Assembly: GCA_001897355.1 (NCBI GenBank)
Contig: MKST01000001.1
Coordinates: 271,756 to 334,524 of the forward strand
DNA: 62,769 nucleotides
Reading direction: 5' to 3'
Source of the DNA: Solirubrobacterales bacterium 67-14
Lineage (GTDB): Bacteria; Actinomycetota; Thermoleophilia; Solirubrobacterales; 70-9
Made by a program: the position numbers and the translations under genes. Shown here one piece after another: positions 17,122 to 26,561 of this stretch. The stretch's first letter is position 1. Each line of letters starts with the position of its first letter. Under the pieces are notes generated by a model. It had not been told where the DNA came from, searched no databases, and worked only from the letters and a program-made list of their open reading frames with translations.

Positions 17122-18840
17122 TCAGGCTTCGGGCAAGGGACCGGCCTGGATCTCCTTCCAGCGGGCGGCCATTCCGGGTGGGATCGAGCGGTTGGCGTCA
17201 CGATCGGTCCGCAGGCAGATCACCGCCGGACGTCCCGACTCACGGGCCCTTTCGAGGGCGGGGGACAGCTGGTCGATCCGATCCACGTACTCACCGTGGC
17301 AGCCCAGCCCTTCGGCCACCCGGTCCCAGCGGGTCTCGCCTTGTTCGCAGCCGAAGGTCCGCTGGTAGAGCGCCAACTCGTTCGGTTCCTCCATCGTCCA
17401 CGACCCTTCGGCGAAGACGATCGTGATCACCGGGATCCCCTCCCGGGCGGCCGACTGCATCTCCATGAAGTTGAAGCCGGCGGCGCCGTCCCCGGTCACG
17501 CAGACCACGTCCCGGTCAGGTTGTCCGATCCGGGATCCGATCGCCGAAGGGATTCCGGTCCCGAGCATGCCCAGCTCGAGGATGCTGTGGTAGGACCGTG
17601 GCCTGGTGGGCGGCAGGATCGAGTAGGCCCAGACCGAAGTCAGGCCACCGTCCACCGTGTAGATCGCATCCTCGCCGAAGAACTCCCCGATCACGCCCAG
17701 CGCGTGGGCCGGATGGATCGTCTCCTCGCTCCACTCGAGTATGGGTCCGGCCTGTCCCAGGCGCCACGATTCACCCGTGCTGCGCGCCTGTTCCAGGGCG
17801 CTCAGCGCTTCCGGTGCCGGTTCGGTGCCCCGCGAACGCAGCTCGGCCACGATCCCGCCGAGCGCATCCTTTACGTCGGCGACGATCCCGAGCGCGAGCG
17901 GCCGGGTGACCCCCATGTGAGTGGGTTCGATGTCGATCTGGATCAAGCGCTGGCCTTCGGGGTCGCCCCAGTACTTGTCGTAGGGGAGGTCCAGGTTGCC
18001 GATTCTCGAGCCGGCGACCAGGATCACGTCCGCTTCCCGGCGGGCCTGGCCGCCACCGTCGCCGAACCCGAACACGTAGTTGGGGTTGGCGGAAGAAACA
18101 CTGGCTCGGCCGGCCTGGGTGGGCAGCAACGGGCAGCCGAGCAGCTCGGCCAGCTCGGCTACCTCCGCGTTGGCACCGGCCCGGTCGACCCCGGTCCCGG
18201 CCACGATCACCGGCCGCCTCGCGCCGGCCAGCAGGTCCGCCGCGGCGCCGATCTGGCCGGCTGATGCTCTGGGCAGGGAGGGCCGATACGCGTCGGGCGG
18301 CAGAACGAGCTGCTCGTCCTCTTCCCCGACCGCGTACATGACCGGGGCCGGCACCTCCACCTGGACCGGTCCCGGCCGCCCGGTCCACATCTCCCGGAAA
18401 GCGATGCGCATGACCTCGGCGATCCGTCCCCACTCGAAAACCGGCCCGCCCCACTTGACCGCCGGCCGGAACGCCTCGAGCTGGTCCTGCCCCTGAAAGG
18501 TCGAGGGTGGCGAGGGGTAGCTGACGCCCATCCGGTGCTGGGAGGTGATCGCCAGCACCGGGACTCCTTCGTGGCGGGCGGTGAAGATCCCGGGCAGCAG
18601 GTTGACCGTCCCCGGTCCGGGGTTGCCGGTCACCACGGAGGCCTTGCCGGTCGACTTGTAGAGACCCTCGGCCATGTGCACGCCGGCCGATTCGTGGCGC
18701 ACCGGCACCAGGCGGATGCCGTGATCTTCGAGGCTGGCGAAGAGGGGGTCGATCTCGGGCGAGGGGAGTCCGAAGACATGTTCGATCCCTTCGGCTGCCA
18801 GGCATCGGGCGAAAAGTTCGCCACCGGTGATCTCGGTCAT
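17122..18840 (-). CDS. Thiamine-diphosphate enzyme, acetolactate-synthase-like
   Basis: This 572-residue three-domain ThDP enzyme has the catalytic Glu in RHESAGVHMAEG (about residue 53), a central Rossmann-like domain, and the ThDP/metal motif GDGAAGFNFMEMQ (about residue 445) extended by TIVFAEGSW. The start at 18840 follows AAGGAGA. Homologues include catabolic acetolactate synthases, sulfoacetaldehyde acetyltransferases and benzoylformate-decarboxylase-like proteins. No small regulatory subunit is adjacent, so branched-chain biosynthesis is unlikely and a stand-alone catabolic carboligase or decarboxylase fits better. Three identical 10-bp boxes lie upstream at 18945-19007 and probably regulate it. 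Confidence 0.8.
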   Translation of the reverse strand: MTEITGGELFARCLAAEGIEHVFGLPSPEIDPLFASLEDHGIRLVPVRHESAGVHMAEGLYKSTGKASVVTGNPGPGTVNLLPGIFTARHEGVPVLAITSQHRMGVSYPSPPSTFQGQDQLEAFRPAVKWGGPVFEWGRIAEVMRIAFREMWTGRPGPVQVEVPAPVMYAVGEEDEQLVLPPDAYRPSLPRASAGQIGAAADLLAGARRPVIVAGTGVDRAGANAEVAELAELLGCPLLPTQAGRASVSSANPNYVFGFGDGGGQARREADVILVAGSRIGNLDLPYDKYWGDPEGQRLIQIDIEPTHMGVTRPLALGIVADVKDALGGIVAELRSRGTEPAPEALSALEQARSTGESWRLGQAGPILEWSEETIHPAHALGVIGEFFGEDAIYTVDGGLTSVWAYSILPPTRPRSYHSILELGMLGTGIPSAIGSRIGQPDRDVVCVTGDGAAGFNFMEMQSAAREGIPVITIVFAEGSWTMEEPNELALYQRTFGCEQGETRWDRVAEGLGCHGEYVDRIDQLSPALERARESGRPAVICLRTDRDANRSIPPGMAARWKEIQAGPLPEA

Positions 18841-18944
18841 TCTCGTCTCCTTGCGAGCGGTCGCATCGGAGCGACCGGCTCGATGGGCGGGACCGACCTG
18901 CGATCCCGGCTGGGTGCAGTGGCCCGACCTTACGCCTCCCGGAC

Positions 18945-19007
18945 GGGTTTTCCCAGCTATAAAGCCGTTTTTCAGGGTTTTCCCGAACCAACTCTGTGGG
19001 AAAACCC
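18945..19007 (-). promoter_or_regulatory. Triple GGGTTTTCCC boxes upstream of the ThDP enzyme
   Basis: Exact copies of GGGTTTTCCC occur at 18945-18954 and 18975-18984 (30 bp apart). Its complement is at 18998-19007, forming a 10-bp inverted repeat with a 13-bp spacer. They lie 105-167 bp before the start of the minus-strand gene at 18840, where operators are expected. The binding protein is unknown. Confidence 0.5.
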
Positions 19008-19082
19008 GGAGGCTCGCCCAGACGAGCACGGACCGGCCCGGAACCACCGCCCGAACCGAGAATCCGTAGAATCGAGCGGCCC

Positions 19083-19172
19083 GGAGAGGTGGCCGAGTGG
19101 CTGAAGGCGCTCCCCTGCTAAGGGAGTATGCGGTTTATAGCCGTATCGAGGGTTCGAATCCCTCCCTCTCCG
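19083..19172 (+). tRNA. tRNA-Ser (GCT)
   Basis: GGAGAGG (19083-19089) pairs with CCTCTCC (19165-19171), followed by the discriminator G. The D-arm GGCCGAGTGGCTGAAGG, anticodon loop CTGCTAA (anticodon GCT), a long variable arm and the T-loop GGTTCGAATCC are all present. The extra-long variable arm is typical of tRNA-Ser. CCA is not encoded. Confidence 0.95.
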
Positions 19173-19187
19173 TCTTCGCGCCTGCAC

Positions 19188-19211
19188 GTCGTCCGGTCTG
19201 CGCCGGACGAC
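19188..19211 (+). terminator. Hairpin after tRNA-Ser
   Basis: GTCGTCCGG and CCGGACGAC form a perfect 9-bp stem with a 6-nt loop, 16 nt after the tRNA. No T-run follows, so it may be a processing or weak termination structure rather than a classical terminator. Confidence 0.4.
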
Positions 19212-19429
19212 AACGGAAACCCGTCCGATCAAGACGTGAACGGATAGATGATCGGACTCCGTTTTGCGGCTATACCTTCGTCGGCCGCTCGCGGGTTTGG
19301 GAACGTACTTCCAGTACGCCCCCTGCACCCACTCGCTCTCTCCTTGCCAGTGCACCCCTGAGGACGTTTGTGCATGTCCGCTATGCGTTTCTTTGGGGTT
19401 CGTGAATTCCGGGGGCCGGGGATGCCGCG

Positions 19430-19678
19430 TCAGTCGCTGGGGCTCTCGGGCAACTCCCCGTGAGTGGCCTCCAGGTCCGAGAGGTCGGCGAGCGAGCAGA
19501 TCGGCGCCTCTACTTTGAGTCGTGCTGCCGCTTTGCTCAGGGAGATTCCCTCCGCCAGTAGTTCCTCGGGAGGGCGGCCGGCGTCGCAGATCAGGCGATA
19601 CTCGCGCCAGGCCGCGATGGTGGCGGCGTCATCGCCGCTCGCAGCCGCAGGGCCCGCCAGTTCCTGACCGCATCCATT
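19430..19678 (-). pseudogene. Possible gene remnant with no start codon
   Basis: The 19212-19788 stretch lacks a convincing gene. On the minus strand one frame is open from 19678 to a TGA at 19430 and has protein-like composition (AWREYRLICDAGRPPEEL, then SLSKAAARL and SLADLSDLEA). No ATG, GTG or TTG exists in the frame before an upstream TGA. It reads like the C-terminal end of a lost gene. The family is not recognised. Confidence 0.25.
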
Positions 19679-19788
19679 TCACCCGTCGGGTGTTCTGTTC
19701 GCAGTAGCCTCTCGATAAACCTCACCACCGGGTTCGCCAGGCGACGCCGTCTGCCGCCCTCCGGGCCCGGTAACCAAGGAGAAACTTC

Positions 19789-22275
19789 ATGCTTCGAAAG
19801 AGCGCCTTCCTGGCGTTACTGATCTTGAGTGTTCTCGGCCTCGCGGTGCCCGCCGCGAACGCCGCCCCCAAGGACTACTCGGCAATCGCGCGGAACATCA
19901 TCCCCTCGGGCCAGCCCGGTTCGTCGCTGGACCCCACCCAGGCCCTGATGTACGACGCGCTGACCCCGCTCTTCAACAAGGTCACGAACTCCGACATCAA
20001 CAAGTACTTCAAGTCGGAGAAGCTGGGCACCTCGACCGACGGTCCCTACACGACCGAGACCGTGCCCAAGGCCGGCGTCACGATCGTCCGCGACAAGTAC
20101 GACGTGCCCCATGTCACCGCCACCACCTACGACGGCGGGATCTGGGCCGCCGGCTGGATTGCCGCGGAGGATCGCGGCCTGCTGCTGCAGCAGGCCCGCT
20201 ACAACGCCCGGGTCGCCGCGATCGACGTGCCCGGCCTGAGTGCGATCAACCTGGTCGCCGGGCTCAAGTCTTTCGTGCCCAGCGCCCAGACCGAGGCCGC
20301 GCTGGCCAAGCAGACCGACGCCCTCGAGGCGGCCGGCAAGGAAGGCAAGGCCGTCCTGCGTGACATCGACACCTACATCGGTGGCATCAACGACTACCTC
20401 CATGCCCACAACTCGACCAATCCGGACTGGACCCGCAACGACGTCTACGCCGTCAACGCGCTCAAGGACCAGTTCCTCGGCGAGGGTGGCGGCGACGAAG
20501 CCCGGCGTTCGCAGTTCCTCGGCACGCTGATCAAGCGGCTCGGCACCAAGAAGGGCTGGAAGGTCTTCAACGACCTGCGTCAACACAAGAACCCGGAGAG
20601 CCCGACCTCGATCGACGGCAAGTTCCCCTACGAACCGATCCCGTCGAACAAGAAGGGCAGCGTCATCCTCGACTCGGGCAGCTACAAGCCGGTCAACCCG
20701 GTGCAGGGTGCCAGCGCCTCGTCACTCAAGTCCGAAGTCGACTCGAACCCGCTCGAGCCGCACCACCAGGCCTCGAACACGCTGATGATCACCAAGAAGA
20801 AGTCGGCGACCGGCCGTCCGTTGATGGTCGGCGGTCCGCAGATCGGCTACTTCGCACCCGGCCTCACCTACGAGATCGACATGGACGCCCCGGGCCTGAA
20901 GTGGCGCGGTGCCACCTCGGCCCCGTTCCCCGGCTACCTGCTGATCGGCCGTGGCCAGGACTTCGCGACGACGCTGACCTCGGCCAGCGGTGACGTGATC
21001 GACCAGTATGCGGAGACGCTCTGCGACGGCAGCGATACCAAGTACCGCTACAAGGGCAAGTGCCGCGACATGGGCACCTTCGACGCCGGCACCCTGAACG
21101 GCGACCCGGTCTCCTTCAAGACCACGGTCCACGGGCCGGTCGTCGGCTACGCCACGGTCAAGGGCAAGAAGGTCGCGATCTCCTCGAAGCGGTCCAGCCG
21201 CGGCAAGGACGTGCTCGACCTCCTGTTCAACCGTCGACTCTCGAACGGGTCGATCAAGGGTCCGAAGTCGTTCTACGAGGCTGCCTCGAAGACGCCGCAG
21301 ACCTTCAACTCGTTCTACATCGACAACAAGCACGTCGCCCTCTACACCAGCGGCAAGCTGCCGATCCGCAACAAGTACGTCGATCCGGGCCTTTTGACCA
21401 AGGGCACCGGCCAGTTCGAGTGGAAGGGCTTCCTCTCGAAGAAGGGCCACCCGCATGGGATGGATCCGAAGTCGGGGATGATGGTCAACTGGAACAACAG
21501 CGTCGCCCACGGTTTCGGTTCCGCCGACGACGAGTGGGGCCGGGCCGGTTCGGTCCAGCGGGTCAACCTGCTGACCCGGATGCTGAACCGCAACAAGTTC
21601 AAGCACGGCAAGAAGAAGGGCAAGCTGGACATGGCCCAGGTCGCCTCGGCGATGAACGCCGGCGCCACCCAGGACGTCCGCGCCATCTTCACCGTGCCGC
21701 TGCTGGCCAAGCTGCTGAAGGGCTCGAAGGCCCCCAGCGCCCAGGCCAAGCAGATGCTGAACCAGATGGTCGCCTGGAACAAGAAGAACGGCAGCCGCCT
21801 CGACCGTGACGGCGACGGCCTGATCGACGCCCCGGGTGCCGCGTCCCTGGACGCGGCCTGGCCGAAGATCGCCGACGCGTTCATGAAGCCGGTGCTCGGC
21901 TCCGAGAAGAACCTGGACGAGCTGAACTCGCTGTTCTCGCGGTTCGACCAGCCGCCGGCCGGGCAGTACTCGGGCTGGTACCAGTACTTCGACAAGGACA
22001 TCCGGGCGCTGCTCGGGAAGAAGGTCAAGTCCCCGTTCAAGGTCAAGTACTGCGGCCACGGCAAGAAGGCCGCCTGCCAGAAGGCGATCTGGAAGGCGAT
22101 CGCCGCGGCCGGCACCGACGCCGCCGCCCAGTACGGCTCGGAGAACCCGGCTGACTGGCATGTGGACGCGACGGCCGAGCAGATCAAGTTCGCCCCGCTC
22201 CCGCTGGTCACCATGCGTTACACCAACCGGCCCTCCGGCATCCAGCAGGTGATCTCCTTCAACGGTCACCGCTAG
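19789..22275 (+). CDS. Secreted penicillin-acylase-family (S45, Ntn) hydrolase
   Basis: The 828-residue precursor has a signal peptide ending near ANAAPKD. An alpha-subunit-like part follows with the family marker VTIVRDKYDVPHVTA (about residue 95) and GWIAAEDR. The candidate autocatalytic nucleophile is Ser329 in HHQASNTLMI, which would become the N-terminus of the beta subunit, as in penicillin G and acyl-homoserine-lactone acylases. These enzymes cleave amide bonds of acylated amines, beta-lactams or acyl-homoserine lactones outside the cytosol. Lysine-rich stretches (KKGKKVAI, KHGKKKGKL) are unusual and may anchor it to the envelope. It follows GGAGAAA and ends before a strong terminator, so it is probably monocistronic. 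Confidence 0.85.
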   Translation: MLRKSAFLALLILSVLGLAVPAANAAPKDYSAIARNIIPSGQPGSSLDPTQALMYDALTPLFNKVTNSDINKYFKSEKLGTSTDGPYTTETVPKAGVTIVRDKYDVPHVTATTYDGGIWAAGWIAAEDRGLLLQQARYNARVAAIDVPGLSAINLVAGLKSFVPSAQTEAALAKQTDALEAAGKEGKAVLRDIDTYIGGINDYLHAHNSTNPDWTRNDVYAVNALKDQFLGEGGGDEARRSQFLGTLIKRLGTKKGWKVFNDLRQHKNPESPTSIDGKFPYEPIPSNKKGSVILDSGSYKPVNPVQGASASSLKSEVDSNPLEPHHQASNTLMITKKKSATGRPLMVGGPQIGYFAPGLTYEIDMDAPGLKWRGATSAPFPGYLLIGRGQDFATTLTSASGDVIDQYAETLCDGSDTKYRYKGKCRDMGTFDAGTLNGDPVSFKTTVHGPVVGYATVKGKKVAISSKRSSRGKDVLDLLFNRRLSNGSIKGPKSFYEAASKTPQTFNSFYIDNKHVALYTSGKLPIRNKYVDPGLLTKGTGQFEWKGFLSKKGHPHGMDPKSGMMVNWNNSVAHGFGSADDEWGRAGSVQRVNLLTRMLNRNKFKHGKKKGKLDMAQVASAMNAGATQDVRAIFTVPLLAKLLKGSKAPSAQAKQMLNQMVAWNKKNGSRLDRDGDGLIDAPGAASLDAAWPKIADAFMKPVLGSEKNLDELNSLFSRFDQPPAGQYSGWYQYFDKDIRALLGKKVKSPFKVKYCGHGKKAACQKAIWKAIAAAGTDAAAQYGSENPADWHVDATAEQIKFAPLPLVTMRYTNRPSGIQQVISFNGHR

Positions 22276-22300
22276 GGGCCAAGGCCAAGCCCACTCAGGA

Positions 22301-22333
22301 GAAAGCCCGCCCCGGTCATCGGGGCGGGCTTTC
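22301..22333 (+). terminator. Rho-independent terminator of the acylase gene
   Basis: A 14-bp stem (GAAAGCCCGCCCCG with its complement) encloses a 5-nt loop and is followed by a pyrimidine-rich tail CCTCTTT. It lies 26 nt after the acylase stop. Confidence 0.9.
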
Positions 22334-22469
22334 CTCTTTCCGTGGCGGTGCAGGCACTCACCGCCAGGCCTTTCCACCGAGACGAAGGGGGGAATCGCCC
22401 CGACGGGTCTAAGGCCGTGGTACTCCGATTACCCGGGAATCGGAACCGAAAACCGAACGCTGCTAATTC

Positions 22470-22568
22470 TTAGTTCCGAAAGTCCGTACCGGTCACCTTC
22501 TCGGCCAAGGTGAAGTACGTCTCCTCGAGGCCCGGGATCGGCCTGCGCCGACTCTGACCATCGGCCAT
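22470..22568 (-). pseudogene. Short minus-strand ORF, possibly a remnant gene end
   Basis: Between the terminator and the methyltransferase (22334-22615) the only protein-like signal is a 32-codon minus-strand ORF ending in RPIPGLEETYFTLAEKV...TDFRN. This resembles the closing segment of ABC-transporter ATPases. It could be the leftover tail of a deleted gene or chance. No ribosome-binding site is seen. Confidence 0.2.
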
Positions 22569-22615
22569 GCGACATCCGTCGGATCGCACCGTGACTCGGG
22601 TTCTATGATCCCCGG

Positions 22616-23554
22616 ATGAGCGAAGAGACGAAGTCGGAGTTGCCCAGGCCGCCGCGTGAGCTTGCGAGCCGTGTTTACGCGGTCGAGGGTTGGAGTGACC
22701 CGGATCTCGCTTTCGACAACCTCGGCCTGCAGACCAAGGAGCAGATAATCCGGCTGCTGCCCGAGGACTGGACCTGGGACGGTAAGAAGGTCCTGGATTT
22801 CGGCTGTGGATCCGGACGGACGCTTCGCCACTTCTCCGAAGAGGCGAAGGTGGCCGAGTTCTGGGGCGGCGACATCCACGGCGAGAGCATCGAATGGATC
22901 CAGGAGAACCTCGACTGGGTCAACGCGTGGCAAACCGCGATGAACCCGCCCATGGGGCTCGAGCACGGCACCTTCGACCTGATCTACACCGTGTCGGTGT
23001 TCACCCACCTGACCGACAACGCGACCCCGTGGATCCTCGAACTGCACCGCCTGCTCGCCCCGGGCGGGATCCTGATCGTCAGCTTCATGGGCAAATGGAC
23101 CTCGGAGTTCTTCGCCGGAGAGCCCTGGGACGAGGACCGGATCGGCAAGCACGACCTCTATCGGCACCAGGACTGGGACCTCGGTGGCCCGGCGGTGCTC
23201 ATCTCCGAGTGGTGGCTGCGCGAGCATTGGGGCCGGGCCTTCGAGGTGGTCGAGATCGACCAGGAGTTCCAGAACTTCAGTTGGGCGGTCTTGCGCAAGA
23301 AGGAGGTCAACCTGAGCCGGGAGGAGGTCGAGGAGGTCTCCGATGATCCCCGGGAGGTCGTCGCCCTGAAGCACTATGTCCGTCAGCTTCAAGGCGAGGT
23401 CGACCGGGAGAAGGTAACCGCGAGCCTCGAACTCCAGCGCGCCCTTGACGAGCGAGAACGCCTCCTGGCCGAGCAGGCGCGCGTGTACGAGGACTCGACC
23501 AGCTGGAAAGCCACCAGGTGGCTGCGCGCCATGTCGCGTCGTCTGAGTCGATAG
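22616..23554 (+). CDS. SAM-dependent class I methyltransferase with C-terminal coiled coil
   Basis: The 312-residue protein has SAM motif I VLDFGCGSGRTLRHF (about residue 58), an acidic end of strand 2 (GGDIHG), motif IV (FDLIYTVSVFTHL, about 125) and LAPGGILIV. The C-terminal 70 residues are highly charged and helical (REKVTASLELQRALDERERLLAEQ), probably a coiled coil. Such proteins are common in surface-glycan clusters, but no glycan genes adjoin it here. A TATGAT hexamer at 22604-22609 ends 6 nt before the ATG and there is no ribosome-binding site, so the mRNA is probably leaderless. Confidence 0.8.
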   Translation: MSEETKSELPRPPRELASRVYAVEGWSDPDLAFDNLGLQTKEQIIRLLPEDWTWDGKKVLDFGCGSGRTLRHFSEEAKVAEFWGGDIHGESIEWIQENLDWVNAWQTAMNPPMGLEHGTFDLIYTVSVFTHLTDNATPWILELHRLLAPGGILIVSFMGKWTSEFFAGEPWDEDRIGKHDLYRHQDWDLGGPAVLISEWWLREHWGRAFEVVEIDQEFQNFSWAVLRKKEVNLSREEVEEVSDDPREVVALKHYVRQLQGEVDREKVTASLELQRALDERERLLAEQARVYEDSTSWKATRWLRAMSRRLSR

Positions 23555-23633
23555 AGCCGACGACCGGGCGGCAAACCCCCTGCCGGTGAAACCCGTTCAC
23601 GGGATGACTTGACTGGGTCGTCATGATGGGGGC

Positions 23634-25070
23634 GTGAACCAGATCCATTCAGAAACCCGCCTCACGAAGATCGTCGCCACCGTCGGACCCGCTTCCTGGG
23701 ATCCGGCGGTACTGGAAGAGATGATCTTGGCCGGCGTAGACGTGTTCCGGCTCAACTTCTCACATGGTGACGCGGCGACCCACGTACGGGTGGTGAAGGA
23801 CATCCGGGAGGCTTCCGACCGACTCGACAAGGAAGTGGGGATCCTCGGTGACCTGCCCGGGCCGAAGCTGCGGGTCGGCGAGTACCCGCAGGGCGTGGTC
23901 GACCTCGTCCACGGCACGACCGTGACCATCACCTCTGAAGACGTCGACGGCACGGCGACCCTGATCCCGGTCGACTGGCCGGAACTCTGCGACGCGCTCA
24001 AGCTGGAGGACACCGTCTACCTGGCCGACGGGTCGATCCGGCTGCGGGTGACCGCCAACGACGGCAAGGTGGTCGAAGCCGAGGTAGAAGTCGGCGGGCC
24101 GCTCTCCTCCCACAAGGGCATGAACCTCCCCGGGGTCGAAGAGGGGCTGGCCTCGGTTTCCGAGGACGACCTGGGCTGGGTCGAGTTCGCGGTCGCCAAC
24201 CAGCTCGACTACATCGCGGTCTCCTTCGTGCGCTCGGCTGCGGACCTGGATCCCGTCCTCGACAAGCTGAAAGAACTGAGCTCGAGCATCCCGATCATCG
24301 CCAAGATCGAGAAGCCACAGGCTGCCGACGCGGTCGAGGAGATCGTCGAGAAGGCCACAGGCGGCATCATGGTCGCCCGCGGCGACCTCGGGATCGAGGT
24401 GCCGCTGGCCAAGGTGCCGGTGCTGCAGAAGAGCCTGATCCGAACCGCCGGGAAGGCCGGCAAGACGGTGATCACCGCGACCCAGATGCTGGCCTCGATG
24501 GTCTCCGCCAAACGGCCGACCCGGGCCGAGGTGACCGACGTCGCGACCGCGATCTACGACGGTACCGACGCGATCATGCTCTCCGAGGAGACGGCGGTCG
24601 GGGACTACCCGGTCGAGGCGGTCAAGGTGATGGACCAGATCGCGCGCGGCACCGAGACCGACCTGCCGTACTGGGACTGGGTGCTCAACCGGGTCCGCCA
24701 GGACGAGATGGACGTCTCCGACTCGGTTACCCAGTCGGCCGTGATCGCGGCCTACCGGCTCAACCTCCAGGCGATCGTCGTGCCCACCGCCTCGGGCCGG
24801 ACGGCCAAGGTGGTCGCCGCCCATCGGCCGCGGGTGCCGGTGCTGGCGGTGACCCACAGCGTGCGCACCCAGCGGCAACTCAAGCTGATGTTCGGGGTGC
24901 GCCCGGTGGTCAACGACCAGACGACCGAGATTCGCAACCTGCTCTACGAGTGCGCGGATGACGCGGTGACCTACGGGGCAGCCAAGTCGGGCGACCTGAT
25001 CGCGATCGTGGCCGGCCTCTCGGACATGCAGCTGGGCACCAACCTGTTCGAGGTGCACCGCGTACCTTAG
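23634..25070 (+). CDS. pyk: Pyruvate kinase
   Basis: The 478-residue glycolytic enzyme transfers phosphate from phosphoenolpyruvate to ADP. It shows the N-terminal TKIVATVGPAS motif, FRLNFSHG (substrate-binding Arg and Asn), the active-site signature IIAKIEKPQA with the catalytic Lys, GGIMVARGDLGIEVP, and the TATQMLASM loop. The C-terminal allosteric domain is complete. The GTG start at 23634 follows GGGGG, and a CATGAT hexamer lies only 6 nt upstream, so leadered and leaderless transcription are both possible. The gene stands alone. Confidence 0.95.
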   Translation: MNQIHSETRLTKIVATVGPASWDPAVLEEMILAGVDVFRLNFSHGDAATHVRVVKDIREASDRLDKEVGILGDLPGPKLRVGEYPQGVVDLVHGTTVTITSEDVDGTATLIPVDWPELCDALKLEDTVYLADGSIRLRVTANDGKVVEAEVEVGGPLSSHKGMNLPGVEEGLASVSEDDLGWVEFAVANQLDYIAVSFVRSAADLDPVLDKLKELSSSIPIIAKIEKPQAADAVEEIVEKATGGIMVARGDLGIEVPLAKVPVLQKSLIRTAGKAGKTVITATQMLASMVSAKRPTRAEVTDVATAIYDGTDAIMLSEETAVGDYPVEAVKVMDQIARGTETDLPYWDWVLNRVRQDEMDVSDSVTQSAVIAAYRLNLQAIVVPTASGRTAKVVAAHRPRVPVLAVTHSVRTQRQLKLMFGVRPVVNDQTTEIRNLLYECADDAVTYGAAKSGDLIAIVAGLSDMQLGTNLFEVHRVP

Positions 25071-25083
25071 GATTCGGCGCTTT

Positions 25084-25106
25084 GAACTCAGTTCTGTAGG
25101 CTGAAC
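25084..25106 (+). promoter_or_regulatory. Putative IclR operator before the aldehyde dehydrogenase operon
   Basis: The layout is GAAC-N3-GTTC-N7-TGAAC. The identical layout with different spacer bases occurs at 27498-27520 before the hydantoinase operon. It lies 50 bp upstream of the TTG at 25156. Confidence 0.6.
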
Positions 25107-25155
25107 CCCACTATCTGGCGTCTAGTTGGGTACATGCGTACCTCGAGGTGGGAAT

Positions 25156-26556
25156 TTGAGCGTTATCGAGATCAAGAATCCGGAAGGAACCGAGCTGCTG
25201 GGCGAGGTCGAACTGACCGATCCGGCGGATGTCGCCGGAATCGTCGCCCGGGCCGTGCGGGCCCGGCGCGCCTGGACCGAGATCCCGATCGGCAGGCGGG
25301 CCGACCTGCTCGAAGCGGCGGCCAGCCTGCTCGAACCGGAGGTCGAGCCGCTCGGCCGCCTGCTGGCTTCCGAGTCCGGGAAGCCGATCGGCCAGGCCAC
25401 GAACGAGGTGCGCGGTGGCCTTCACTTCCTGCGGGGCAACGCGGCCGAAGGGCGGCGGTTGGTCGGGCGCATGCTTCCCTCCGAGTCGAACGCCCGGTCC
25501 GAGTGGGATCTCGCCTTCACCCGGCGCGAGCCGCTCGGGGTGGTCGCTGCGATCCTGCCGTTCAACTTCCCGGTTGAGCTGTTCATCGAGAAGTGCGGGG
25601 CGGCGCTGGTCGGCGGCAACGCCGTCGTGGTCAAGCCGCCGCTCGAGGATCCCCTGGTCGTGGAGCGCTTCCGCCAGGCCCTGATCGAGGTCGGGGTGCC
25701 GGCCGATGTGATCGCCGCGGTCCACGGTGACGCCGCCGTCGGAGCGGCGCTGGCCGAAGCGGATGGGGTCGACGCGATCTCGCTGACCGGCTCCACGCAG
25801 GCGGGCATCGCGGTCGCTCGCGCGACCGCCCACAAGCTCCCCTTCCTCCACCTCGAGCTCGGCGGCAACAACGCCTGCCTGGTTCTCGAGGATGCCGACA
25901 TCGACCTGGTCGCGAGCGAGATCCTCCGTGGCCGCATCCTGATGAACGGCCAGGCCTGCTCGGCCAGCAAGCGGGTGATCGTCCACCGTTCGCTCCACGA
26001 CGAGCTGGCGGAGAGGATGGTCGCCGCGGTCGAAGCCCAGAAGGTGGGCGCGGCAGTCGAGGCCGAGACCACGATCGGGCCGCTGATCCATGAGGGTGCC
26101 GCGACGAGGGTCGCCTCCCAGGTCGCCAACGCCCGCAATCAGGGCGCGGAGATCGCGGCCGGGACCGGCGAGTCGGACGGCGCCTACTTCGCGCCGACCC
26201 TCCTGGCGGGGGTCCCTTATACCGCCGACATCGCGGCCGACGATGAGATCTTCGGCCCGGTCTTCAACCTGATCCCGGTCGACTCCGAGGAGCAGGCGAT
26301 CGAGGTCGCCAACTCATCGTCGTTCGGGCTGATGGCCTCCGTCTTCACGGCCGACTACCGGAGGGCGCTGGTCGTCGCCGAGAGGCTCGAGTCCGGCGGC
26401 GTGGTGATCAACGGAACCGACAATTACCGGCCGCCGGAATTTCCATTCGGCGGGGTGAAGCTCTCCGGCCGCGGAAGGGAGGGGATCGGGTACACGCTCG
26501 AGCAGCTCACCAGGGAGAAGCCGATCGTCTTCCGAGGATTCCGGGAAAGGAGATAG
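25156..26556 (+). CDS. NAD(P)-dependent aldehyde/semialdehyde dehydrogenase
   Basis: I choose the TTG at 25156 because GAGGTGGG precedes it at good spacing, giving 466 residues; a longer frame upstream overlaps the operator. The catalytic Glu lies in LELGGNN (about residue 240), the nucleophilic Cys in NGQACSASKR (about 275), and the cofactor-binding LTGSTQAG at about 217. It oxidises an aldehyde to a carboxylate in the cytosol. As first gene of the IclR-controlled unit it could oxidise a semialdehyde released by ring-opening enzymes downstream, such as the formyl-glutarate-type product known for enamidase. Confidence 0.85.
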   Translation: MSVIEIKNPEGTELLGEVELTDPADVAGIVARAVRARRAWTEIPIGRRADLLEAAASLLEPEVEPLGRLLASESGKPIGQATNEVRGGLHFLRGNAAEGRRLVGRMLPSESNARSEWDLAFTRREPLGVVAAILPFNFPVELFIEKCGAALVGGNAVVVKPPLEDPLVVERFRQALIEVGVPADVIAAVHGDAAVGAALAEADGVDAISLTGSTQAGIAVARATAHKLPFLHLELGGNNACLVLEDADIDLVASEILRGRILMNGQACSASKRVIVHRSLHDELAERMVAAVEAQKVGAAVEAETTIGPLIHEGAATRVASQVANARNQGAEIAAGTGESDGAYFAPTLLAGVPYTADIAADDEIFGPVFNLIPVDSEEQAIEVANSSSFGLMASVFTADYRRALVVAERLESGGVVINGTDNYRPPEFPFGGVKLSGRGREGIGYTLEQLTREKPIVFRGFRERR

Positions 26557-26561
26557 GCATC

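Noticed and set aside
20722..22377. Minus-strand ORF of 551 codons
   Set aside because: Antisense to the acylase gene and crosses its terminator; shadow composition.
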